A stretch of 64,000 nucleotides of DNA, from the NCBI RefSeq assembly GCF_011751865.2, contig NZ_CP061770.1:558001-622000 (forward strand), written 5' to 3'. A program made the position numbers and the translations under genes. Shown here one piece after another: positions 34,920-42,677 of the stretch; positions within the stretch are counted from its first letter, which is position 1; every line of letters begins with the position of its first letter. The notes beneath the pieces were generated by a model. The model did not search any database and was not told the DNA's origin. It saw only the letters and a list, made by a program, of their open reading frames with translations. The stretch comes from Salinibacterium sp. ZJ70. GTDB lineage: Bacteria > Actinomycetota > Actinomycetes > Actinomycetales > Microbacteriaceae.

Positions 34920-37385
34920 GTGGCTATCACCGTCGTGAAGCGCAATGGGCAGCGCGAGCCGTATGACGCGAACAAGATCAACCTGGCGATCGAGGATGCG
35001 AGTCAGGGGCTCGACGAGAACATCACGTGGGTGACGCAGATCGCATCCGAGCTCGAGCTCACCCTCTTCGACGGCATCAGCACCCAGCAGCTCGACGAGG
35101 CCGTCATCCAGGTCGCCCTCCAGAACGTCAAGGACGACCCCCAGTTCGACACCGTCGCGGCGCGTCTGCTCCTCAAGACGATCTACAAGCGCGTCCTCGG
35201 TGACTACCGCACCGACGACGAGCTGAAGGCGCTCCACGTCGAGCACTTCCCGCGCGCCATCAAGCAGGGCGTCGAAGAGCTTCTCCTCGACGCGCGCTTC
35301 CCCGACCTCTTCGACCTCGAGCGTCTCGCCGAGGCGCTCGAGCCGAGCCGCGACGGCCTGCTCAAGTACATCGGCGTCGTCACGCTCAACAACCGCTACA
35401 GCATCAAGGCGCGCAACAACGAGCCGCTCGAGGTTCCGCAGTTCTTCTGGATGCGCATCGCGATGGGCCTCTCGCTCAACGAAGCCGACCCCACGACGCA
35501 CGCCATCGAGTTCTACAACAAGATGTCGAAGCTCGAGTACCTCGCCGCGGGCTCCACCCTCGTCAACGCCGGCACCGCCTACCCGCAGCTCTCCAACTGC
35601 TTCGTCATGGAGATGCACGACGACATCGAGCACATCGCCAAGAGCGTGCGCGACGTCATGTGGCTCACGAAGGGCACCGGAGGCATCGGCCTCTCGGTCA
35701 CCAAGCTCCGCTCGCAGGGCTCGCCCATCCGCTCGAACAACACCATGTCGACCGGCCCCATCCCGTTCATGCACACGATCGACTCGGTGCTGCGCGCGGT
35801 CAGCCGCGGCGGCAAGAAGTTCGGCGCCCTGTGCTTCTACATGGAGAACTGGCACCTCGACTTCCCCGAGTTCCTCGACCTGCGTCAGAACTCCGGCGAC
35901 CCCTACCGTCGCACCCGCACCGCCAACACGGCCGTCTGGATCTCGGACGAGTTCATGAAGCGCGTGCAGAACGACCAGGACTGGTACCTGTTCGACCCGC
36001 TCGAGGTGGGAGATCTCAACGAGCTCTTCGGCCAGGAGTTCTCGGAGCGCTACGCGCACTACGTCGCGGAGGCTGAGGCCGGCCGCATGCGCATGTTCCA
36101 GAAGATCTCGGCGCGCGCCCAGTTCAAGGACATCCTCATGTCGCTCCAGACCACGAGCCACCCGTGGCTCACCTGGAAGGACACGATCAACAACCGCGCC
36201 CTCAACAACAACACGGGCACGATCCACCTCTCGAACCTCTGCACCGAGATCTGCCTCCCGCAGGACCTCGAGAACATCGCCGTCTGCAACCTCGCCTCGA
36301 TCAACCTCTCGACTCACCTGAAGGTCGACGAGAACGGCGGCCTCGGATTCGACTGGGCGCTCGTCGAGGAGTCTGCGCGCAGCGCTGTGCGTCAGCTCGA
36401 CAACCTCATCGACATCACCGAGTCCTCGGTGGCTGAGGCCGACCACGCCAACAAGACCAACCGCGCCATCGGCCTGGGCGTCATGGGCTTCACGGATGTC
36501 GTCGAGAAGCTCGGCTTCTCGTATGAGTCCGAAGAGGCCTACGCGCTCATGGACGAGATCATGGAGCACGTCTCCTACGCGGCGATCGACGAGTCGGCCG
36601 ACCTCGCTCGCGAGCGCGGCTCGTACGACAACTTCGAGGGCTCGCGCTGGTCGCAGGGCCTCGTGCCGTTCGACTCGATCGCACTCACCGAGAAGGACCG
36701 CGGCATCCCGATCACGGTCAACCGCACGATGCGCCTCGACTGGGATCGCCTGCGCGAGAAGGTCAAGGGCGGCATGCGCAACGCGACGCTCATGGCGATC
36801 GCCCCCACTGCGTCCATCGGTCTCGTCGCCGGCACCACGCCCGGTCTCGACCCGCAGTTCGCGCAGATCTTCAGCCGCTCCACGAGCAACGGCAAGTTCC
36901 TCGAGGTCAACCGCAACCTCGTGAACGACCTGCAGAAGCTCGGCATCTGGAACGACGTGCGCGAGGACGTGCTCCGCAGCCAGGGCGACATCCAGGGCAT
37001 CCCCTCGATCCCCGAGGAGATCAAGAAGGTCTACAAGACCAGCTTCCAGCTCTCGCCCCACTCGTTCATCGAGGTCGCGGCGCGTGCGCAGAAGTGGATC
37101 GACCAGGCGATCAGCCGCAACATGTACCTCGAGACCCGCGATCTCGGCGACATGATGGACATCTACTACGCGGCATGGGAGAAGGGCGTCAAGACGACCT
37201 ACTACCTGCACATGAAGCCGCGTCACCAGGCCGAGCAGTCGACCGTCAAGGTCAACAAGGCTGCCGACATCGCCGGAGCCGGCGCCCAGCGCGGCTTCGG
37301 GGCGGCGACCCCCGCCGCAACCCCTGCAACCCCTGCGGCGGCTCCCGCGGCCGCCCCGCGCCGTGGCTTCGGAGGCCTCTCGTGA
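34920..37385 (+). CDS. nrdA: Ribonucleoside-diphosphate reductase, large subunit lacking its own CxxC tail
   Basis: 821 residues, GTG start with AGGGAAGGA upstream. An ATP-cone (about 1-90, VVKRNGQREPYDANKINLAI) precedes the ten-stranded barrel. Active-site features are present: Cys of YPQLSNCFV (about 227), NLCTEI (radical Cys and Glu, about 437-442), VCNLASINLS, and the Tyr-Tyr pair of KTTYYLHM (about 760). The protein then runs into an Ala/Pro-rich linker (ATPAATPATPAAAPAAAPRR) and stops at GFGGLS without the C-terminal redox cysteines that NrdA needs for turnover. Those cysteines are encoded in the next overlapping frame. It reduces NDPs to dNDPs together with NrdB. Confidence 0.93.
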   Translation: MAITVVKRNGQREPYDANKINLAIEDASQGLDENITWVTQIASELELTLFDGISTQQLDEAVIQVALQNVKDDPQFDTVAARLLLKTIYKRVLGDYRTDDELKALHVEHFPRAIKQGVEELLLDARFPDLFDLERLAEALEPSRDGLLKYIGVVTLNNRYSIKARNNEPLEVPQFFWMRIAMGLSLNEADPTTHAIEFYNKMSKLEYLAAGSTLVNAGTAYPQLSNCFVMEMHDDIEHIAKSVRDVMWLTKGTGGIGLSVTKLRSQGSPIRSNNTMSTGPIPFMHTIDSVLRAVSRGGKKFGALCFYMENWHLDFPEFLDLRQNSGDPYRRTRTANTAVWISDEFMKRVQNDQDWYLFDPLEVGDLNELFGQEFSERYAHYVAEAEAGRMRMFQKISARAQFKDILMSLQTTSHPWLTWKDTINNRALNNNTGTIHLSNLCTEICLPQDLENIAVCNLASINLSTHLKVDENGGLGFDWALVEESARSAVRQLDNLIDITESSVAEADHANKTNRAIGLGVMGFTDVVEKLGFSYESEEAYALMDEIMEHVSYAAIDESADLARERGSYDNFEGSRWSQGLVPFDSIALTEKDRGIPITVNRTMRLDWDRLREKVKGGMRNATLMAIAPTASIGLVAGTTPGLDPQFAQIFSRSTSNGKFLEVNRNLVNDLQKLGIWNDVREDVLRSQGDIQGIPSIPEEIKKVYKTSFQLSPHSFIEVAARAQKWIDQAISRNMYLETRDLGDMMDIYYAAWEKGVKTTYYLHMKPRHQAEQSTVKVNKAADIAGAGAQRGFGAATPAATPATPAAAPAAAPRRGFGGLS

Positions 37386-37471
37386 ACACGCTCTCTTACG
37401 GAAACGCCATCGACGGCTATGAAGTGCCCGTCGACCCGATGGACGAACTTCAGTGCGAAAGCTGCCAGTAA
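37382..37471 (+). CDS. 29-residue overlapping frame encoding an NrdA-type CxxC redox tail
   Basis: GTG at 37382 overlaps the nrdA stop (GTGA). The 29 codons end in DPMDELQCESCQ and then TAA, five bases before nrdB. The ending has the exact character of the swinging redox tail of large RNR subunits (two cysteines two residues apart near the very C-terminus), and it follows the flexible linker that ends nrdA. It is in the -1 frame relative to nrdA, and that frame stays open for more than 370 bases upstream, so a -1 shift could fuse it to NrdA; a C5 run at 37309-37313 is one candidate slip site. Otherwise it is a separate coupled peptide, or an assembly indel separates it from nrdA. Confidence 0.7.
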   Translation: MNTLSYGNAIDGYEVPVDPMDELQCESCQ

Positions 37472-37476
37472 CAGAC

Positions 37477-38472
37477 ATGGGAATTCTCGGTACCGGAGTC
37501 CAGGAAGGACTCCTCCTCAAGCCCGTCACCTACCAGTGGGCGATGGACCTCTATGACCAGGCCGTCGCCAACACCTGGTTCCCGAACGAGATCCAGCTCG
37601 GCGAGGACATCGCCGACTTCAAGAAGATGACCGACGAAGAGCGTCACGCCGTGACGTTCCTCATGTCGTACTTCAACCCGAACGAGCTCCTCGTCAACAA
37701 GGCTCTCGCGTTCGGCGTGTACCCCTACATCAACGCTCCCGAGGCGCACCTCTACCTCGCGAAGCAGATGTGGGAGGAGGCCAACCACTGCATGTCGTTC
37801 GAGTACGTCCTCGAGACGTTCCCGATCGACCGCGACGAGGCCTACAACGCGCACGTCGACGTTCCGTCGATGGCGCGCAAGGAGGAGTTCCAGGTCAAGT
37901 TCATCAAGCGGATGACCGAGGAGACCCTCGACATCAAGACGGTGGAGGGCAAGCAGGACTTCATCCGCAACCTGATCGCCTACAACATCATCCTCGAGGG
38001 CATCTGGTTCTACTCGGGCTTCATGGTGGCGCTGTCGTTCCGTCAGCGGAACCTGCTGCGCAACTTCGGTTCGCTCATGGACTGGATCGTGCGCGACGAG
38101 TCGCTGCACCTGAAGTTCGGCATCAACTTGATCCTCACGGTGCTCGACGAGAACCCCGAGCTGCAGACGCCGGAGTTCGCCGCCGAGATCAAGCAGATGA
38201 TCCTCGACGCCGTGGAGATGGAGGAGGAGTACAACAACGACCTCCTGCCGAACGGCATCCTCGGCCTCAACGCGAACTACATCAACCAGTACGTGAAGTA
38301 CCTGGCTGACCGTCGTCTTGAGGAGCTCGGCTTCGGCCCGCACTACAACGTCGTCAACCCGGCGAAGTGGATGGCGACCGCGAACGACACGCTCGAGCTG
38401 GTGAACTTCTTCGAGTCGACGAACACGTCGTACGAAGCCAACGCGAAGGCGTCGACGGGCGACCGCAAGTAG
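37477..38472 (+). CDS. nrdB: Ribonucleoside-diphosphate reductase small subunit, class Ic type
   Basis: 331 residues. All six metal ligands are visible: Glu70, Glu101, His104, Glu174, Glu208 and His211. The residue four after His104, where class Ia/Ib proteins have the radical tyrosine, is Phe108 (EEANHCMSFEY), and the first ligand is Glu instead of Asp. Both are the signature of class Ic NrdB (Chlamydia), which uses a Mn/Fe cofactor with no tyrosyl radical. As I recall the chlamydial numbering, every ligand is offset by a constant 19 residues. No clear ribosome site precedes the ATG, so translation may depend on coupling to the short tail frame. Confidence 0.93.
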   Translation: MGILGTGVQEGLLLKPVTYQWAMDLYDQAVANTWFPNEIQLGEDIADFKKMTDEERHAVTFLMSYFNPNELLVNKALAFGVYPYINAPEAHLYLAKQMWEEANHCMSFEYVLETFPIDRDEAYNAHVDVPSMARKEEFQVKFIKRMTEETLDIKTVEGKQDFIRNLIAYNIILEGIWFYSGFMVALSFRQRNLLRNFGSLMDWIVRDESLHLKFGINLILTVLDENPELQTPEFAAEIKQMILDAVEMEEEYNNDLLPNGILGLNANYINQYVKYLADRRLEELGFGPHYNVVNPAKWMATANDTLELVNFFESTNTSYEANAKASTGDRK

Positions 38473-38487
38473 TCCGATTCACGTGAC

Positions 38488-38520
38488 GAGCGCCGCATCC
38501 CTTCTCGGGGTGCGGCGCTC
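38488..38520 (+). terminator. Terminator of the nrd operon
   Basis: A 14-bp stem (38488-38501 with 38507-38520, one G-T pair) with a TTCTC loop lies 16 bases after the nrdB stop and is followed by TCATGTTT. It also faces the end of the convergent flavin-oxidase-like gene. Confidence 0.8.
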
Positions 38521-38538
38521 TCATGTTTCGGGGACGGG

Positions 38539-38937
38539 TCAGGAGTGGGTGAAGCGGCGGCCGCTCAGGCGGTCGGGAGTGATGCGCACGTAGCTGTGCT
38601 TCTGGTCGTCGGTCCAGGTGACGAGGCTGAGGAGGCCGGACTGCATGATCTCGTCGTCGGCGGAGAGACGCTCGGCGGTGCCCCAGGCGATCACGCTCCA
38701 GGCCTCATCATCGGTGTGGCCATCGATCTCGAACGCGACGCGCGGCCGGTCGGCCACGAGCGCGAGCTTCGCGCCGGGGGCGCTGCGGAAGAGGATCGTG
38801 CGCCCGCCGATGTGGTGGGTGACGGGGAACACCTCGATGTCGTCGTCACCGGATCGGAAGATCACGCGGCCGACATCCGCGGCCTCCAGCAGCTCCCAGC
38901 ACTCGTCGTCGGAGAGGGTCTCGGTGGTCTCGCTCAT
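38539..38937 (-). CDS. Pyridoxamine 5'-phosphate oxidase-like (split beta-barrel) flavoprotein
   Basis: 132 residues. LSDDECWELLEAADVGRVIFRSGDDDIEVFPVTHHIGGRTILFRSAPGAKLALV and VAFEIDGHTDDEAWSVIAWGTAE match the small FMN-binding split-barrel family (Pfam Putative_PNPOx/Pyridox_ox_2), common in mycobacteria and Microbacteriaceae. These bind FMN or F420 and act as reductases or in flavin storage; the substrate is unknown. Convergent with nrdB. Confidence 0.82.
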   Translation of the reverse strand: MSETTETLSDDECWELLEAADVGRVIFRSGDDDIEVFPVTHHIGGRTILFRSAPGAKLALVADRPRVAFEIDGHTDDEAWSVIAWGTAERLSADDEIMQSGLLSLVTWTDDQKHSYVRITPDRLSGRRFTHS

Positions 38938-39036
38938 GACTGAACCCTAGGTCGGGGCGATGCGAGAGTCGAGGGACCTTCGACCTGCCCCTTGTGCTCT
39001 GTGGGCATCGGCGTAGCGTGGCGCGCGGAGGCTCTC

Positions 39037-39501
39037 ATGACGCAGAAGATCACGCCCTTCATCTGGCTCGACCACCCGCTGTCGGATGTTCTCGACTTCT
39101 ACGCGTCGGTGTTCCCCGACGCCGAGGTGGTCGATCGGATGATGTCGGATGACGACGGCCGACTGTTCATCGTCACGTTCCGCGCATCCGGGCTCGAGTT
39201 CACGGTCATGGATTCGCCGGGCGGTCCGCCGCTCACGGGGGCGATCTCGTTCGCGATCGACTGCGTGGATCAGGCGGAGGTCGACCGGGTCTGGGATGCG
39301 CTTCTCGCGGGTGGGGGTGAGCCGCAGCAGTGCGGCTGGCTCGCGGATCGCTTCGGCGTCAACTGGCAGGTCGTCCCGCATCGTCTGCTCGAGCTGCAGG
39401 CCGACCCGGATCCGGGCCGCCGCAAGCGGGCGATCGACGAGATGCTCACCCAGGTGAAGCTCGACATCGCGGCGATCGAGCGCGCAGCCGACGCCATCTG
39501 A
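39037..39501 (+). CDS. VOC family protein (PhnB-like glyoxalase fold)
   Basis: 154 residues. It starts QKITPFIWLDHPLSDVLDFYASVFPDAEV, typical of PhnB/3-demethylubiquinone-9 3-methyltransferase-like VOC proteins, continues with FTVMDSPGGPPLTGAISFAIDCVDQAEVDRVWDALLAGG, and ends with CGWLADRFGVNWQVVPHRL, where the Gly/Trp-rich strand is conserved. Divergent from the flavin-oxidase-like gene. The reaction is unknown. Confidence 0.85.
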   Translation: MTQKITPFIWLDHPLSDVLDFYASVFPDAEVVDRMMSDDDGRLFIVTFRASGLEFTVMDSPGGPPLTGAISFAIDCVDQAEVDRVWDALLAGGGEPQQCGWLADRFGVNWQVVPHRLLELQADPDPGRRKRAIDEMLTQVKLDIAAIERAADAI

Positions 39502-39595
39502 GCGGTCGCTGTGTGCGGTCCGTGGGAGACGACTGCCCTCTTGGGTGACAGATCACGAAGTTTTACATCCCCGTAATCGGGGGGTAGCCGGCGCA

Positions 39596-39623
39596 ATGGC
39601 CTAATGGCCTACTCTATAGACCA
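39596..39623 (+). promoter_or_regulatory. Direct and inverted repeats before the permease gene, candidate GntR operator
   Basis: ATGGCCTA occurs twice in tandem (39596-39611), and TGGCCTACTCTATAGACCA (39605-39623) is an imperfect dyad with six of eight arm positions matched. The stretch lies 16 bases before the permease start. FCD-type GntR regulators often bind TGGnnnnnnCCA-like sites, so the GntR encoded at the end of this operon is the candidate ligand. Confidence 0.45.
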
Positions 39624-39639
39624 ATCGAAAGGATTGGCT

Positions 39640-41130
39640 ATGACAGACACTGCGTCCCCGGCAACGAAGCCGCGCCTCACCGGCTCCCTCGGCGCCATGT
39701 CGGTCACCTTCATGGTGATCGCCGCTGCTGCGCCCCTCACTGTCGTCGGCGGCATCATGCCCGTCGGCTTCATCGCCGGAAACGGCATCGGATTCCCCGT
39801 CATGTTCCTCGTGGCGACCGCGATCCTCCTGCTGTTCTCGGTGGGCCTTGTGGCGATGAGCCGTCACCTGGCGCACGCAGGAGCGTTCTTCACCTACATC
39901 AGCCACGGACTCGGTCGCGTCCCCGGATCGGGCGCCGCCTACCTCGCGCTCATCTGCTACACGACCGTGCAGTGCGCCGTGTTCAGCTTCCTCGGCTACT
40001 CCATCTCCAACAACGTCGTGCAGCTGGGTGGCCCGGAGATCCCGTGGTGGGTCTTCACCCTCGCCTCGATCGCTCTCGTCGGCTTCCTCGGCTACCGCCA
40101 CATCGAGCTCAGCTCGAAGGTGCTCGTGGTCGTGCTGCTCACCGAGATCGGCATCGTGCTTATGCTCGCCGCGGCTGTCGCCATCCAGGGCGGTGCTGAG
40201 GGGATCACCTTCGAGACCTTCGTGCTCGAGAACGTTCTCTCGGGAGCGCCCGCGCTCGGCCTCATGTTCGCGATCGCCTCGTTCATCGGCTTCGAGTCGA
40301 CCGTCGTCTACCGCAGCGAGGTGCGGAACCCGAACCGCACCATCGCGATCGCGACGTACTCGTCGGCCATCATCATCGGCCTCTTCTACCTGGTCGCCGG
40401 CTGGGCCATGGTCAACGGCATCGGCCCGCAGAAGCTCCTCGAGATGAACGCCGCCGGTGAGCTCTCCGACCTCGCCGTCATCACGGGCGACTACCTCGGC
40501 ACCGTGGGTGCCATCGTCATCGCCGTGCTCTTCCTCGGCAGCATGTTCGCCGCCGTGCTCTCGCTGCACAACGTCATCGCCCGCTACCAGTACTCGCTCG
40601 GCGGCATCGGCGTTCTGCCGTCGAAGCTCGCCGCAGTTCACCCGAAGCACTCCTCGCCGCACGTGTCCTCGCTCGTGCAGGCCTCGACCGCAGCGATCTT
40701 CATGCTCGTCGTGCTGCTGAGCGGCATGGGCCCGATCAACGCGTTCACCTGGTTCGCCGGCGTCGCGACGCTCGCGATCGTGATCCTCATGGCGTCCACC
40801 TGCCTCGCGGTGATCGTGTTCTTCGCCCGCACCAAGGCGGAGACCAACCCCTGGCGCACCCTCATCGCGCCCGGACTGGGACTCATCGGACTCGCGGTCT
40901 CGGCCGTGCTCATCGCGATGAACTTCCCGCTGCTCGTCGGCGACGTCGACGCGGCCGGTGAGCCCACCTGGGGACTGCTGTCGAGCGTGCTGCTCGCGGT
41001 CGTCGTCGCAGGTCCCGTGATCGGCGTCATCCAGGCGCTCGTGCTGCGCTCGAAGAACTCGCCCGTGTACGAGAACATCACGGCGATCAGCGCCGACGAG
41101 CCCGAGCTCGAGGAGGCCGACGCCAAGTGA
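39640..41130 (+). CDS. APC superfamily amino acid/polyamine permease
   Basis: 496 residues with twelve hydrophobic segments. The first helix region (LTGSLGAMSVTFMVIAAAAPLTVVGG) and SFIGFESTVVYRSEVRNPNRTIAIATY (helix 6 loop) are typical of APC amino-acid/polyamine transporters related to PuuP and EutP-like permeases. GAAAGGA seven bases before the ATG. It heads the operon that encodes gamma-glutamylation enzymes, so its cargo is probably the amine or amino alcohol degraded by them. The next gene overlaps its stop by four bases. Confidence 0.87.
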   Translation: MTDTASPATKPRLTGSLGAMSVTFMVIAAAAPLTVVGGIMPVGFIAGNGIGFPVMFLVATAILLLFSVGLVAMSRHLAHAGAFFTYISHGLGRVPGSGAAYLALICYTTVQCAVFSFLGYSISNNVVQLGGPEIPWWVFTLASIALVGFLGYRHIELSSKVLVVVLLTEIGIVLMLAAAVAIQGGAEGITFETFVLENVLSGAPALGLMFAIASFIGFESTVVYRSEVRNPNRTIAIATYSSAIIIGLFYLVAGWAMVNGIGPQKLLEMNAAGELSDLAVITGDYLGTVGAIVIAVLFLGSMFAAVLSLHNVIARYQYSLGGIGVLPSKLAAVHPKHSSPHVSSLVQASTAAIFMLVVLLSGMGPINAFTWFAGVATLAIVILMASTCLAVIVFFARTKAETNPWRTLIAPGLGLIGLAVSAVLIAMNFPLLVGDVDAAGEPTWGLLSSVLLAVVVAGPVIGVIQALVLRSKNSPVYENITAISADEPELEEADAK

Positions 41131-41891
41131 GGCCCCTTTCCCCCCTTGTCGGAATCACCGGGCGGCGCCGCCCCGCATCCATCCTCGGCGCCCCCCAGGG
41201 ATTCACCGACGCCCCTCTTGATGTGTACTTCGCCGAGTACGCGACCAGCGTGGCCCGTGCCGGCGGGGTGCCCGTCTTCATCCCGCTCGACACCGACATC
41301 GCCCAGGTCATGCCGCGTCTCGACGCGCTCGTGATCGCGGGCGGCGAGGATGTCGACCCGGCGCGCTACGGTGCGGAGCCGGCCCCGGAGACGGGGCCGT
41401 GCTCGCCCGAGCGCGACGAGCTCGAGTTCACCGCGCTGGCGCTCGCGCACGAGGCGGGCATCCCCGTGCTCGGCGTGTGCCGCGGCCACCAGGTGATCAA
41501 CGTCGCCTTCGGCGGCACGCTCATCCAGCACCTCGACGGCGAGGAGGGGCCGCGGCACCTGCCGCTCACCGCCCCCCGTGCCGCGATCACGCACCGCGTG
41601 ACCCTCGATGAGACCTCGGTGCACGCCTCCGTGTGGGGCATCGAGCTCGGCGTCAACTCGTTCCACCACCAGGCCGTCGCCACCCCCGGCGAGGGTCTGA
41701 AGGTGGTCGGCTGGGCCGAGGACGGCACCATCGAGGCCATCGAGCACGAAGACGGACGGATCCTCGGCGTGCAGTGGCACCCCGAGACCTTCGAGGCGGA
41801 TCCGATCTTCCGCTGGGTCGTCGACACGGCCCGTGAGATCGCAGAACAGAAGAACGACACACAGGAGGCACACCATGACGAAGCGGCATGA
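41127..41891 (+). CDS. puuD: Gamma-glutamyl-amine hydrolase (PuuD-like, peptidase C26)
   Basis: 254 residues of the class I glutamine amidotransferase family, C26 branch: PLVGITGRRR, GGVPVFIPLDTD, ALVIAGGEDVDPARYG, nucleophile GVCRGHQ (Cys about 118), NSFHHQAV and the His-Glu of GVQWHPE. PuuD cleaves gamma-glutamyl-GABA to GABA and glutamate. In this operon it would release the amino acid made by the aldehyde dehydrogenase step. The GTG start overlaps the permease stop, and the gene's own end overlaps the next start by 17 bases. Confidence 0.88.
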   Translation: MRPLSPLVGITGRRRPASILGAPQGFTDAPLDVYFAEYATSVARAGGVPVFIPLDTDIAQVMPRLDALVIAGGEDVDPARYGAEPAPETGPCSPERDELEFTALALAHEAGIPVLGVCRGHQVINVAFGGTLIQHLDGEEGPRHLPLTAPRAAITHRVTLDETSVHASVWGIELGVNSFHHQAVATPGEGLKVVGWAEDGTIEAIEHEDGRILGVQWHPETFEADPIFRWVVDTAREIAEQKNDTQEAHHDEAA

Positions 41892-42645
41892 GGGCAAGGT
41901 CGGTTTCATCACCGGCGGCGGCTCGGGCATCGGACGCGAGACCGCTCTGCGTCTCGCCGGTGAGGGCGCCAAGATGGTCATCACCGACGTGAACCTGGAG
42001 GCGGCCGAGGAGACGGTGTCGCTCATCGTCGAGGCCGGTGGCGAGGCCATCGCGGCGCAGGTCGATGTGCGCAACAAGGAGCAGATCGCGGCCGCCGCCG
42101 AGAAGGGCGTCGAGGCGTTCGGCGCCATCCACCTCCTCGTCAACAACGCGGGAGTCGTGACGAACCACTCGTTCGACACCCTCACCGAGGACGCGTGGGA
42201 CTTCGTCGTCGACATTAACCTCAAGGGTCAGTTCCTGGTCGCGCAGACCGTGGCGCCGTACATCGCGAACGCCGGCGGCGGCGCGATCGTGAACCTCTCG
42301 ACGGTCGAGGCCCTCGTGGTCGTGACGAGCGGCTCGACCGCGCAGCCTCACTACAACGCCTCCAAGGGCGGCGTGCCGATGCTCACGAAGGCGCTCGCCA
42401 TCGAGCTCGCCGACCGCAACATCCGCGTGAACTGCGTGGCCCCGGGCCCGATCGCCACGAACTTCTTCGACCTGGAGGGCGTCACGAGCCCTGAGGCGAT
42501 GGAGTTCCTCGGCCAGCGTCTGCTCGTGAAGCGCGTGGGTCAGCCCTCGGACATCGCCTCGGCTGTGTCGTGGCTGCTCTCGGATGAGGCCAGCTGGATC
42601 GACGGCATTCAGCTTCCCGTGGACGGCGGCTGGTTGACTCGCTGA
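41875..42645 (+). CDS. Short-chain dehydrogenase/reductase
   Basis: 256 residues. Classical SDR: TGGGSGIGRETALRL (cofactor motif, about 12-26), ITDVNLEAAEE (acidic residue suggests NAD preference), LVNNAGVVTN, and the Tyr-Lys pair YNASKGG (Tyr about 160) with VNCVAPGPIATNFF. GGAGG lies seven bases before the ATG. Canonical putrescine operons have the FAD amine oxidase PuuB here, not an SDR, so the substrate may be a gamma-glutamylated amino alcohol whose hydroxyl is oxidised to the aldehyde. That role is inference. Confidence 0.87.
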   Translation: MTKRHEGKVGFITGGGSGIGRETALRLAGEGAKMVITDVNLEAAEETVSLIVEAGGEAIAAQVDVRNKEQIAAAAEKGVEAFGAIHLLVNNAGVVTNHSFDTLTEDAWDFVVDINLKGQFLVAQTVAPYIANAGGGAIVNLSTVEALVVVTSGSTAQPHYNASKGGVPMLTKALAIELADRNIRVNCVAPGPIATNFFDLEGVTSPEAMEFLGQRLLVKRVGQPSDIASAVSWLLSDEASWIDGIQLPVDGGWLTR

Positions 42646-42677
42646 GTTGACTCGTCATCAAGGTTAGGAAACACACA

